A stretch of DNA of 64,000 nucleotides from Planctomycetota bacterium (GTDB lineage Bacteria; Planctomycetota; Brocadiia; JAADGH01), in NCBI GenBank assembly GCA_013152475.1, contig JAADGH010000078.1, positions 111,108 through 175,107 on the forward strand, in the 5' to 3' direction. The notes below the pieces were generated by a model. It did not search any database, was not told the origin of the DNA, and saw nothing but the letters and a program-made list of their open reading frames with translations. The position numbers were made by a program, and so were the translations under genes. Shown here piece by piece: positions 53,086-62,545 of the stretch. Every line of letters begins with the position of its first letter. The first letter of the stretch is position 1.

Positions 53086-54864
53086 ATGAGCAGAACCACC
53101 GCAAGGCGATTGACGCTGGCCGTTGTCCTCTCGCTGTTTGTGTATGCGCTTGCCTGTTACTCCCCCATCAGTTGGTCGCCGGACGGGAAGTACGTCGCGT
53201 TCGTCCAATCGGTGGAAGGGGAGAAGGAGGGGGAACTGGTCCCCGAGCTGTGGTTGGTGGATGTGACGGCCAACCGGGGCGAACGCATCGCCGCCGGCAA
53301 AGCCGCCTTTAGCGCGCCCGCGTGGTCGCCGGACGGCGCGAAGATTGCCTTCATACAGACCGACGCCGAGTCCCTGCCGCAAAAACCGGACGCCGGGACG
53401 GGGATGAAGGCCTCGCTGGTCCTGTACGACATGAAGTCGAAGAAGACCGCGAAGGTCTGCGACACCTTTGTGCCTGTGGGCCGCGATGATACCGGTACGA
53501 TACTGCGCGTGGCCCGGCTCGCGCCGACCTGGTCGCCCGACGGCCAGAGGCTTGCCTTCGATCACATGGCACGGGGAAAGGACACAAAGGTCATGATGAC
53601 GGACCTGAACGGGAACACGAAGGTCGTTCTCGAAAATGCCATGTACCCGCAGTGGTCGCCGGATGGGGTGTGGATCGCCTGCCTTTTCAAGTCCAACGAT
53701 CCGCTCACCCGGATGATGAAAACAGGCGCGAAGATCATGGCGGTGCGCGCCGACGGAACGGGGCAGAAAACCATAGCCGATTACATTCCCGTCGACTATA
53801 AGCACGTGGACGATCCGGTTCGAATCGCATGGGCGCCGAACAGCCGCCAGATCGCGTTTGCGTCGCGAGTGTCACCCATGAAAAGTAGATATGGTATCTT
53901 CCTCGCCGACCTCGACGGCAAGAAGACCCCCTTCATACTGGGAGAGAAAAACGCGGAGGTCAGCAATCCGGCGATGACGCGGGACGGCAAGCAGGTGGCC
54001 TTTGTGAGATGGCAGGAAAAGGAAGACCAGGATACCGGGGAGTTCACCATCGTCGCCGTAGATGTGATACGGGGCAAGGAGCGCGTCCTCGCCCGCGTGC
54101 CAGGGAAGGACAGGGGGCAGGTCGCGAGCCTGTCCTGGTCTCCGGATGGGAACTGGTTGGCGTATCGCTGGCAGATCCGGGTGGTCCGATTGGTCCGGGC
54201 CGACGGCTCGGAGCAGAAGGAACTTAGCGCGGACCCGACATCGCTGGCCGCGCTCGTGGAGGAGTACGGGAGCCTGGCCGGGAAAGCGCGCGACAGGGGG
54301 GCATTCGGCAAATCACGCAAAAACGCGAAGCGGGCCATTGCATATGCCGACGACTTTGCGCGGCGGTTCCCGACGTCGAAGACCTACGGCGACGCCATGA
54401 TCACCAAGGCGAAGTGCCTATTGATGCTGAACCGGCCGCAGGCCGCCGCCGATCTTCTCGACAGCCTCTCCTTCGCCCGGCCGAACCCGAAGGCCGAGCG
54501 CCAGGCCCAGTTCCAACTTGCGCAATGCCATGTCGCCTTGGGGCAATACCGCGACGCCCTGGCCATCTGGGGCGGCCTGGCGGAACTTTTCCGTAAAGAC
54601 CCGATTGCGGAACAGTCACGAACGCGAATTAAAGAGATTGAGGCAGCGCTGGCCAAGGCGCAGAAACTGACCGGGCAACTGACAAAGAAAAAGGACCCCG
54701 CCGCCTTTCTTGATCTGGCGGAGGTGTACTCGGAGAAGCTTCTCGACCCGAAGAAGAGCACCGAGGCGCTGCAGAGCCTGCTCAAGGAATTCCCCAACAG
54801 CAAGGAAGCGAAAGAGGCGAAAGGCTTGCTGACGAAGATCAAGGAGAAGTTCGCAAAGGAATAA
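53086..54864 (+). CDS. TolB-like beta-propeller (PD40) protein with C-terminal TPR repeats
   Basis: Repeats 'SWSPDGKYVAFVQS', 'AWSPDGAKIAFIQT', 'TWSPDGQRLAF', 'QWSPDGVWIACL'; C-terminal 'KTYGDAMITKAKCLLMLNRPQAAADLLDSL' TPR. Confidence 0.9.
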   Translation: MSRTTARRLTLAVVLSLFVYALACYSPISWSPDGKYVAFVQSVEGEKEGELVPELWLVDVTANRGERIAAGKAAFSAPAWSPDGAKIAFIQTDAESLPQKPDAGTGMKASLVLYDMKSKKTAKVCDTFVPVGRDDTGTILRVARLAPTWSPDGQRLAFDHMARGKDTKVMMTDLNGNTKVVLENAMYPQWSPDGVWIACLFKSNDPLTRMMKTGAKIMAVRADGTGQKTIADYIPVDYKHVDDPVRIAWAPNSRQIAFASRVSPMKSRYGIFLADLDGKKTPFILGEKNAEVSNPAMTRDGKQVAFVRWQEKEDQDTGEFTIVAVDVIRGKERVLARVPGKDRGQVASLSWSPDGNWLAYRWQIRVVRLVRADGSEQKELSADPTSLAALVEEYGSLAGKARDRGAFGKSRKNAKRAIAYADDFARRFPTSKTYGDAMITKAKCLLMLNRPQAAADLLDSLSFARPNPKAERQAQFQLAQCHVALGQYRDALAIWGGLAELFRKDPIAEQSRTRIKEIEAALAKAQKLTGQLTKKKDPAAFLDLAEVYSEKLLDPKKSTEALQSLLKEFPNSKEAKEAKGLLTKIKEKFAKE

Positions 54865-54876
54865 CCCTTCGACGCC

Positions 54877-55548
54877 TTGGCGCATCCCATGCTGGAAGTC
54901 ATTGAGAGAATCTGCTCTTCCGTCTGCCACACGCTGCCCGACCGAACGTTTTGGTTCGGCGGCGCAGCGCTGCCGCTTTGTGCGCGGTGCACCGGTGTCT
55001 ACGTGGGTTTTCTCCTGACGATGGCCGGCTTCGCATGCACTCGGCTGCGTCGGTGCACAGTGGTTTCGGGAAAGCTCTTGGCGCTGAACATCCTCCTGAT
55101 CGTTCTGTTCGGCGCCTGCGGGTTTGCAGGGCTGTACGGCGCGCTGGCCCTGTCGGAGTACCCGAGACTGCTGCTGGGGCTTTCGTTTGGTTTCGCCATC
55201 GCGACCTTTGCCTTTCCCCTGACACGCGGGTGGCTGCTGGGGATGGAGTGTCGCTCGTGGGACGGCAAGGACAGGCTCCGGTTTCTCTGTCTGCTTGCCG
55301 GCTTGCTCCCGGTGAGCCTTGCCATTCAATCGGGTTGGGCGTTTCTGTTCTGGCCGGTGTCCCTGCTGGCGGTTGTGGGCCTGATCGGTTCGCACTTCCT
55401 GGCCGATATCCTGATTCTGAGCTGGCTGTTCAAGCCGCGGAGACGATCTATCGCCTGGGGGGCCGCCGTCCCCGCACTTGCGGCGATTATGTGCACGGGC
55501 GAGTTTTTCTTCTACGCTGCATGGCGGCACTGGTGGAACGTTCTGTAA
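54877..55548 (+). CDS. DUF2085-type membrane protein
   Basis: 'SVCHTLPDRTFWFGGAALPLCARCTGVYVGF' plus hydrophobic helices. Confidence 0.8.
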   Translation: MAHPMLEVIERICSSVCHTLPDRTFWFGGAALPLCARCTGVYVGFLLTMAGFACTRLRRCTVVSGKLLALNILLIVLFGACGFAGLYGALALSEYPRLLLGLSFGFAIATFAFPLTRGWLLGMECRSWDGKDRLRFLCLLAGLLPVSLAIQSGWAFLFWPVSLLAVVGLIGSHFLADILILSWLFKPRRRSIAWGAAVPALAAIMCTGEFFFYAAWRHWWNVL

Positions 55549-55569
55549 GTTCGCTCTGAGGAGAACCAA

Positions 55570-58500
55570 ATGAGATTACGGATAGCGTTGCCCTTTTTCT
55601 TCCTGACGGCCGTCATGGCCATGGCCCAGGATGCGCCCAGGCCGGGGCGCAAATCCGCCGTCTGCCCGCGCAGCAAGTTCCCCGTCACCATCGACGGCAA
55701 GCTGGACGACTGGAAGGACGTGGACGGCAACCAGGGAATCGTCATCGGCGAGGCGGACCGCATCCACAAATCTCAGCACTACCGCGGCCCCGAGGACGCC
55801 TGCGCCATCCTTTACCTGAAGTGGGACGACGAGAAGCTCTACGTCGCGGCGGTCGTCACCGACGACATCGTGCGCAACACCAACTCCGGCCCCATCAACA
55901 ACCAGAATGGCGACGGCATCCTGATTTGCTTCGCGCCCACCATCCCGCCGGGCAATCAAGCAAAGCGTGTGGACTACACCTACTCCTATATCCTCACCCC
56001 AGGCGACTTTGGGGACGTCAAGCCGCAGATGCAGATTGTGAAGGGGGACAAGAAAACAACCTGCGAACGCGCCGCCCGGAGAACCAAACACGGCTACCAG
56101 TTGGAGGCCGCCTTTCCGCTTGCCCTCCTGCCGGAGCTCCGGCCTGAACCGGGTAGGACGGTCGGCTTTGAGGCATGCCAGTATGAGGGCGACCGCATCG
56201 CCCTGCCCACCCTCCGCACCGAGATCCTGGCATGGAACAGCACGAAGGACCGCATGGATGCGTCGGAGTGCGGAAAGCTTACCTTTACCGGTCCCTTGCA
56301 GCAGGGGCCGGCGACGTCGCCCGGCGAGGTGTATGCCGAGGTCATGATCCAGAAGCCCTTCAAGCCAACCGGCCCCTATGCGGCCCGGAAGATCACCGAA
56401 TCTTTCGCCACCCGCGGCGTGCCGTTGTCGCTCTACTTCGACCGGGCCGAGCGGGACGAGATTCTGGACCGGGCCGGCGACAAGCGGTTCCCGGTGCGCC
56501 GAATGCTCGAACGCATGCTCGTCGTATGCGATTCCTACCTGGAGACGTGGAAGCCGAAGCGCTACGAGATGAAGTCCCTGACCGTTGCGAACGCGGAACA
56601 GGTGAGCAAGGTCGTCCATCGTCTGGGCCTGGCCTTCGTCCTCACCGAGGAGGCCGTGTACGCCGACCTGGCGCGGCGCACGCTCCTGCAGATGGCGGAG
56701 ACGGTGGGCAACTGGTCCGGCGATCTAACGGACGATCAGAAGGTACAGGTTGCCGCCACGCTCTCCCACGCCCTCGCCGTCGGGTATGACTGGGTGTTCA
56801 ACGCGCTGAACGACGAGGAGCGGAAGACGCTGCTCAATGCTATGGTCGAAGCCGGCGCCCGGCTCGAAGCGGCGGGCAAGGGGCGCTGGGCCCTCGCCGT
56901 GCTCGGCATCGCAACGAGAAAGCACAACGAGAAGGCCGACGCCTGGATGAAGCTCGGCGAGGACGCGGTGCGCAATCTGGCCAAGAGCGGGTGGGGCAAG
57001 ACGGCGGATGAGATCGAGAACGCCCTGTGGCGGTTCCTCCTGGTCGCCGAACCGCTGAAGCGAACGGCGGGCCGCGACCTCTACCTCGAAATCGGCCTGG
57101 CCGAACCGGCAAGCCGCCTGATGACGCTGCGGCGGACGAAGGTGGCCGACGGATGGGCGATTGATCCCTTGCGAATCTGTCTCGGGACGAACACCAAGGC
57201 GGCGCTGGCGCTGAAGATCGCGGGCGAGTTCGCAAATCCGAATTCCATGTGGTTCTATGGGGTCTGCTTTCAGGAGTTTCCGACCTCCTCGAACGGGCCG
57301 GACGATGTGTATTCCATCCTCTGGTTTGACCGCCGCGTGAAACCCGAAGCCCCGGACTGGTTCAACGAAAAATCTCAGGCGTTGCTTCTGAAGGAGCTCA
57401 AGGAGCGCGTGGTTGCGGAAGAAAGGAGCGACGCCCTCGAACGGTCGAAGGCCCGCATGGCGCCGAAGCGGAAGACGGTACAGGAGCAGATCACCCAGCC
57501 CGTCCCCTTCTCGGCGGAGTGGCTGAAGACTGTGGATGAGAAGGTGCTGGATGACTTCCAGGTCACCGTCAAGCCCGAGCTACTCAAAGTCCATCCCCGG
57601 CTCTACTACACAGCCGATGACCTTCCTCTCCTCCATGCCCGGGCCGAGAGCACGCATCAGAGGCCCTGGCGGGCGTTCATGGATTTGATGAAGAAGTCCG
57701 TCACACGGAAATATCGATCGCTCCGGGAGCTCAGCAAGAGTTCGACGCCGACAGGCCGTGGCACCGGCGACCGGACGGCCACGTATGGCATCGCCTACGG
57801 CCTGACCGGCGACGACGCCTTTGCCGAACTGGTCAAGCGTCATATACTCGGCATGTGCGGCGAGTTCCCGTGGGAGGCGAACCGGACGGACCTCGTCCAC
57901 GGCCACGCCCTGGCCGGGCTGGGCATCGCTTACGACTGCGCCTACCCCTACCTGATGCCCGAGGAGAAGGTGCTCGTCCGCGACACGCTCATCAAGCAGG
58001 CCGGCATCATGGCCGACGGCTTCGGCTATCTCCTCCGCGGCAAGACCGGCGCCGAGAAGAAGAAGCTGGCCGAGGAGTTGAAAAAGATTTATGCCGACCC
58101 CCGGCGCGGCGGCACGGCTCGGAAGTGGCGGAGGCCGGCCTCGGCCAACAACCACAGTTGGATCCAGAAAACGGGCCTGGCTATCGCGGCGACGGCGATT
58201 CTCGACGAGTGCCCCGATGCGAAGGAGTGGCTCAAGCGCGTGCGGTGGGAGTATGAGAAGGTCCTCCAGATCCACGGACCCGACGGCGCATCGTGCGAGG
58301 GCGGGGGGATGTACTGGTCGTACGGACTTCAGTGGATGCTCAAATACCTCGAGTTACTCTACCACACCAGCGGCGAAGATCTCTACGACAGCGCCTGGTT
58401 GGAGAATACAGGCTATTACCGGCTCTATATCATGACGCCCGACCGGGCGCACGTGGTGAACTTCGGCGACAACCCCACCACCGTCGGGCGCCGGGGGTTC

Positions 58501-59928
58501 CTGGAATACCGCCTCGCCTCGGAGTTCCGCGAAGAGTACGTCCAATGGCTGGGAGAGACGCTGACCTACGAAGAGGGGATCATCGGCCCGCCGGGCGCGC
58601 CCTTCTGGAACCTCTTCTGGTACGATCCGTCCCTTGATCCGAAGGCGCCGGACACGCTGCGGCCGTACCGGTACTTCAACGATCTGGAAATGGCGACGAT
58701 GCGGACCGACTGGGGCAAGGATGCGACGATGGTCGCCTTCCGCTGCGGTCCGCCGGGGGGCTACTCCGTGCATCGGCACGGGGCCGGCGGCTACGGCCAT
58801 GCCCAGCCGGATCAGAACCACTTCATGTTGTTTTCCGGTGGCGAGTTCCTTCTCAGCGATCCGGGCTACTCACGGTGGAAACTGACGCGGGAGCACAATA
58901 CCATCCTCGTGGACGGCTACGGCCAGGTGGGCGAGCAGGAGCACTGGTTCCATCGGAAACTCGACGAGGACCAGTTCGGGCGGATTGAGGAATTCTTCGG
59001 ATCAAAGACGTACTGCTACGTTCGGGGCAATGCCGCACCTGCCTACCACTACAAGAAGAACGATCCGAACAAGCGGGGGAACGTGGAGGAGCCGGAAGAC
59101 CTGGACCTCACCAAGTACCTCCGTCACCTCCTTTTTGTGGGCGGCAAGTACCTGGTCACCTTTGACGAGATCGAAACCGCCTCGCCCCGTCGGATCGACT
59201 GGCTGCTGCACTCCGAAAGCCCCTTTGAGGTGGGAGGCGAGCGGGAGTTCACGGCGAAGCAGGGCGACATGCGTCTGGCCGTGAAGGTGGTCGAACCGGA
59301 CCGCATCGAATACAAGACCGGGCCAATGATGGTGCGGGTAAGCGTGAAATGGAAGCCCGATGGCAAAGTGGACTATTCCGAAGTCCCCTCGCAGAAGGGA
59401 TACGTCCTGGACCTCTGGCCTGCCAACAAGACCACCTCGGTCTACTTCCTTGCGGCCTACTATCCCTATAAGGCAGGCGAGGTGGGCAGCGTGCCGGTCA
59501 TCCGAAAGATATCGGGCGACGGGTGGGTCGGCATCACCGTGGCCTCCGAGACCGTCACGGATCGGGTCATCTTCAACACGAGTGGCGGAGGCGTGAAGGC
59601 TGATGGCATTGCCACCGACGCGGCGCGATGCGTCGTCGGGACCGATGTCGAAGGCAAGGTCAAGCGCTTCGTTCTCCACAGCGGCACGGTGTTGAAGGTG
59701 GGGGATCGCGTGTTTGCCCAACTGGGCCGCCCCGCCGTGGTAGTATCCGATGGCAGACGAACCGAGATTCGGTGCAACGAGGCGATGGCCGCAGAGGTGT
59801 TCGTGCCCCAGCGGCCGACAACGGTATTCCTGAACGACAAAGAACGTGAGATTGTGTATAATGGAAACACGAATCTCTTGCGTGTTCAACTTCAGGAGGG
59901 AGACAACAAACTGGAGGTCGAGTTTTAG
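55570..59928 (+). CDS. Secreted CBM9-like plus heparinase II/III family polysaccharide lyase with two toroid-like segments
   Basis: CBM9-like 'FPVTIDGKLDDWKDVDG...LYLKWDDEKLYVAAVVTDDI'; 'VHRHGAGGYGHAQPDQNHFMLFSGGEFLLSDPGYSRWKLTREHNTILVDGYGQVG'. Confidence 0.85.
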   Translation: MRLRIALPFFFLTAVMAMAQDAPRPGRKSAVCPRSKFPVTIDGKLDDWKDVDGNQGIVIGEADRIHKSQHYRGPEDACAILYLKWDDEKLYVAAVVTDDIVRNTNSGPINNQNGDGILICFAPTIPPGNQAKRVDYTYSYILTPGDFGDVKPQMQIVKGDKKTTCERAARRTKHGYQLEAAFPLALLPELRPEPGRTVGFEACQYEGDRIALPTLRTEILAWNSTKDRMDASECGKLTFTGPLQQGPATSPGEVYAEVMIQKPFKPTGPYAARKITESFATRGVPLSLYFDRAERDEILDRAGDKRFPVRRMLERMLVVCDSYLETWKPKRYEMKSLTVANAEQVSKVVHRLGLAFVLTEEAVYADLARRTLLQMAETVGNWSGDLTDDQKVQVAATLSHALAVGYDWVFNALNDEERKTLLNAMVEAGARLEAAGKGRWALAVLGIATRKHNEKADAWMKLGEDAVRNLAKSGWGKTADEIENALWRFLLVAEPLKRTAGRDLYLEIGLAEPASRLMTLRRTKVADGWAIDPLRICLGTNTKAALALKIAGEFANPNSMWFYGVCFQEFPTSSNGPDDVYSILWFDRRVKPEAPDWFNEKSQALLLKELKERVVAEERSDALERSKARMAPKRKTVQEQITQPVPFSAEWLKTVDEKVLDDFQVTVKPELLKVHPRLYYTADDLPLLHARAESTHQRPWRAFMDLMKKSVTRKYRSLRELSKSSTPTGRGTGDRTATYGIAYGLTGDDAFAELVKRHILGMCGEFPWEANRTDLVHGHALAGLGIAYDCAYPYLMPEEKVLVRDTLIKQAGIMADGFGYLLRGKTGAEKKKLAEELKKIYADPRRGGTARKWRRPASANNHSWIQKTGLAIAATAILDECPDAKEWLKRVRWEYEKVLQIHGPDGASCEGGGMYWSYGLQWMLKYLELLYHTSGEDLYDSAWLENTGYYRLYIMTPDRAHVVNFGDNPTTVGRRGFLEYRLASEFREEYVQWLGETLTYEEGIIGPPGAPFWNLFWYDPSLDPKAPDTLRPYRYFNDLEMATMRTDWGKDATMVAFRCGPPGGYSVHRHGAGGYGHAQPDQNHFMLFSGGEFLLSDPGYSRWKLTREHNTILVDGYGQVGEQEHWFHRKLDEDQFGRIEEFFGSKTYCYVRGNAAPAYHYKKNDPNKRGNVEEPEDLDLTKYLRHLLFVGGKYLVTFDEIETASPRRIDWLLHSESPFEVGGEREFTAKQGDMRLAVKVVEPDRIEYKTGPMMVRVSVKWKPDGKVDYSEVPSQKGYVLDLWPANKTTSVYFLAAYYPYKAGEVGSVPVIRKISGDGWVGITVASETVTDRVIFNTSGGGVKADGIATDAARCVVGTDVEGKVKRFVLHSGTVLKVGDRVFAQLGRPAVVVSDGRRTEIRCNEAMAAEVFVPQRPTTVFLNDKEREIVYNGNTNLLRVQLQEGDNKLEVEF

Positions 59929-59930
59929 AC

Positions 59931-62204
59931 GTGAAGATGAAGATGTTGTTGCACATAATCGGTGTTCTCCTGGTCGCGGCGGCTGTACTGGCCCAGGAGC
60001 AGGAGGAAGTGGGGATCAAGGATGTTCCGATGGCCTCCCTGTCGATTCGGGTTGTGGCCAAGGAGACAAGGGAGCCCATTCCGGAGGCGAAGGTCCAGGT
60101 TTTCGGCGGGCAGGTGGGCACGACGGACCCGGATGGGATCGCCCTGATGGACAACCTGCCTACGGGACGCTGCCGCGTGGTCGTTTCGAAAGAGGACTTT
60201 GCCACCGCCTATCAGTACGTCAACCTGGAGCCGGACAAAGAGGCCTCTCTTGAGGTCGCCCTCGGCCCCGAGGGCAAGATCATCGGCATCGTCACGAACG
60301 AGTACGGCGAGATTCTCCGCGACGCCACCTGCTCCATCTACACAAAAGAGGGGCGCCTGGACCGCGAGCCGCTTGACGAAAATGGGATCTTCACGATCGA
60401 CGGCCTGTCGATCGCGGAGAGCTACACCCTTCAGATCTACCAGGCGGAGTACTGCACGAAGACCCTGACGGACGTGAAGATCCCGGAGGAGACGCGCCTT
60501 CTCACCCTGGAGATCGCGCTCGACACCGGAGGGTATGTGAAAGGCAAGGTGACCGACATGCGGGGCAGGCCGGTGGAGGGCGCTCATGTCACGGCCTCCG
60601 GTTCGAGATCGACAGCCGACACCGATGCCGAGGGCGTCTATGTCCTCGACAAGCTGCCCCTCCAGAAGACATGGCTTCGCGTGACCGCGCCGAAGTGCGC
60701 CCCCGACCGGCGCCAGATCACGCCTGCGCGGGATGGAACCACGGTGAACTTCCGCCTCTCGCCCGGGAGCCGCCTCGCCGGGCGTGTGATGGGTGAGGAA
60801 GGCAAGCCGCTCGATCAGGTCGCGGTCCGGGTGTACGCCAGCTCCTTCGGCTATGTGGGCGAGATGGTAACCGGCGAGGACGGCCGCTTTGCATTCGACT
60901 CTCTGCCCGACGAAACCGTGATTCTCTACTGCCGCACCCCTGAATACAGCGATCCTCGAACACGAGTGAAGCCCGGCCAGAAGGACATGGTGGTTACACT
61001 CTATCGCTCAGGCCACATCCTCGGGAAGGTCGTGGATGAGGCAGGCAAACCCGTCACGGAGTTCCGCGTGTTTCTCGGCTTGGATCGAACACAGAAAGGC
61101 GACCGCCGGCCGAGCTACCCGAGCCGGTTTCCCTACCGCACGGGTCTGCCCGTATTCGCTGCCGACGGCGCCTTCCGAATCGAGGGGGTGACGGTGGGGG
61201 CCCCGTACCGCATCACCGTCTCCGCCCGCGACTACGCCACGGCGACCGAGTCGCGCGTCATGGGCATTCCCCTTGAGAAGGACGATGTGGTCACCATCGT
61301 GGCCGATAAGGGCCGGACCTTTTCCGGGAAGGTCGTGGATGCGGCGTCGCAGAAGCCGGTGGCCGGCGCCGAAGTCATTCTGTCTGTCCAGAGACCGGGT
61401 CGCCACAGCAGCTCCCGCTACAAACGCTCCCATGTGTCCAGCAATCTACCGGCGGGGTCCCTGAGCTGTTCGAGCCGGGACGATGGAACTTTCCGGTTGG
61501 ACAATGTGTCCCCTCGGGGGTACTACGTCATAGTGACCCACCCGGACTACGCCGATCTGTCCGCGGGCTATGTTCGTTTCTCCCCGTCGTCCAAGAACGT
61601 CAAATCGAAGAACCAGACCTACGTCGACATCCCTCCCGCCACAGAACGTGGGATCAAGGGCGCGCTCCTCAGGCTGAGCAAGGGCGCCACGATCTCGGGC
61701 ATCTGCTATGGCGAGGATGGGAAGCCCGCAAGCGGCGCGCGGGTCGTTCTGTCGGGGGTCAGGTATGTGACGACGAACGGGGACGGGACGTATCGCTTCG
61801 ACAAGATCCTGCCGGGGCGATACTATCTGAGCTTTTACGAGATGACCCCACGCTCCTCAAAGTCGGCCCGGACCTATCGCAGCCGGTACGTTACGGCGGA
61901 AGCCGATGAAGAGATCACGGTGGACTTCCGCCCTCAGGAAGGATTGACACTGACCGGGCGTGTCGTCGGGAACAAAAAACTGCGGAGGAGCCTTCGCATC
62001 CGGGTCCAGGAGCTCAGCGACGCGAGGGCATCGGTCAGCACAGCCACCGACTCCAAAGGCCGATTTTCCGTCAAGGGTCTGAACCCCGGGCGCTACCTGG
62101 TAAGTGCGCTCCGCTACAAGAACCGCCGGTATCAAACGATCTCCAAAAAGACGGTGGCCGTGTCGGAGGAGAAGACCCCTGCCGTGATCCTTCGCCTGAA
62201 GTGA
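59931..62204 (+). CDS. Secreted protein with multiple carboxypeptidase-regulatory-like (CarboxypepD_reg) domains
   Basis: Signal peptide MKMKMLLHIIGVLLVAAAVLAQ; repeated 'GYVKGKVTDMRGRPVEGAHVTASG', 'GHILGKVVDEAGKPVTEFRVFL', 'TFSGKVVDAASQKPVAGAEVIL', 'TISGICYGEDGKPASGARVVL'. Confidence 0.9.
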   Translation: MKMKMLLHIIGVLLVAAAVLAQEQEEVGIKDVPMASLSIRVVAKETREPIPEAKVQVFGGQVGTTDPDGIALMDNLPTGRCRVVVSKEDFATAYQYVNLEPDKEASLEVALGPEGKIIGIVTNEYGEILRDATCSIYTKEGRLDREPLDENGIFTIDGLSIAESYTLQIYQAEYCTKTLTDVKIPEETRLLTLEIALDTGGYVKGKVTDMRGRPVEGAHVTASGSRSTADTDAEGVYVLDKLPLQKTWLRVTAPKCAPDRRQITPARDGTTVNFRLSPGSRLAGRVMGEEGKPLDQVAVRVYASSFGYVGEMVTGEDGRFAFDSLPDETVILYCRTPEYSDPRTRVKPGQKDMVVTLYRSGHILGKVVDEAGKPVTEFRVFLGLDRTQKGDRRPSYPSRFPYRTGLPVFAADGAFRIEGVTVGAPYRITVSARDYATATESRVMGIPLEKDDVVTIVADKGRTFSGKVVDAASQKPVAGAEVILSVQRPGRHSSSRYKRSHVSSNLPAGSLSCSSRDDGTFRLDNVSPRGYYVIVTHPDYADLSAGYVRFSPSSKNVKSKNQTYVDIPPATERGIKGALLRLSKGATISGICYGEDGKPASGARVVLSGVRYVTTNGDGTYRFDKILPGRYYLSFYEMTPRSSKSARTYRSRYVTAEADEEITVDFRPQEGLTLTGRVVGNKKLRRSLRIRVQELSDARASVSTATDSKGRFSVKGLNPGRYLVSALRYKNRRYQTISKKTVAVSEEKTPAVILRLK

Positions 62205-62217
62205 GCCCCGCACCATA

Positions 62218-62442
62218 ATGACCCGCGGCAAGCCGCCCTTCGTGCCGGAGTATGAAGACAAGGTGATCCGTGAGGAAGGGAACACGGAGATCGTCCAGGA
62301 CAAGGCCGGCCGCTGGCTCCGCTGCTTCAAGGGCCGGCGGCATGGTTTCATGTCGGACCACATCAAGCACGCCGTCTCGTCCGAGAAGGACTGGGAGGAG
62401 AACGTCGCCCCCCGCAAGCGCGTCTGCGAACTGGACCACTGA
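62218..62442 (+). pseudogene. Fragment resembling an internal N-terminal segment of uroporphyrinogen decarboxylase (URO-D)-family methyltransferases
   Basis: 'KPPFVPEYEDKVIREEGNTEIVQDKAGRWLRCFKGRRHGFMSDHIKHAVSSEKDWEENVAPRK' resembles the PPF-EEKVLEE-VVRD-G-KDW region; only 74 aa, lacks both ends. Confidence 0.5.
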
Positions 62443-62461
62443 CCGCACGAATCCCGCTCTA

Positions 62462-62491
62462 TTGACATTGCTTCTCCGGCCCGTGTATGAT
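62462..62491 (+). promoter_or_regulatory. sigma70-like promoter for the RACE gene
   Basis: TTGACA-N18-TATGAT, 54 nt upstream of the ATG at 62546. Confidence 0.55.
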
Positions 62492-62545
62492 GATATTTAA
62501 AGGCGCTATCTGAGCTTCTGTTTCCTTGCAATTGGGATCATTCTC

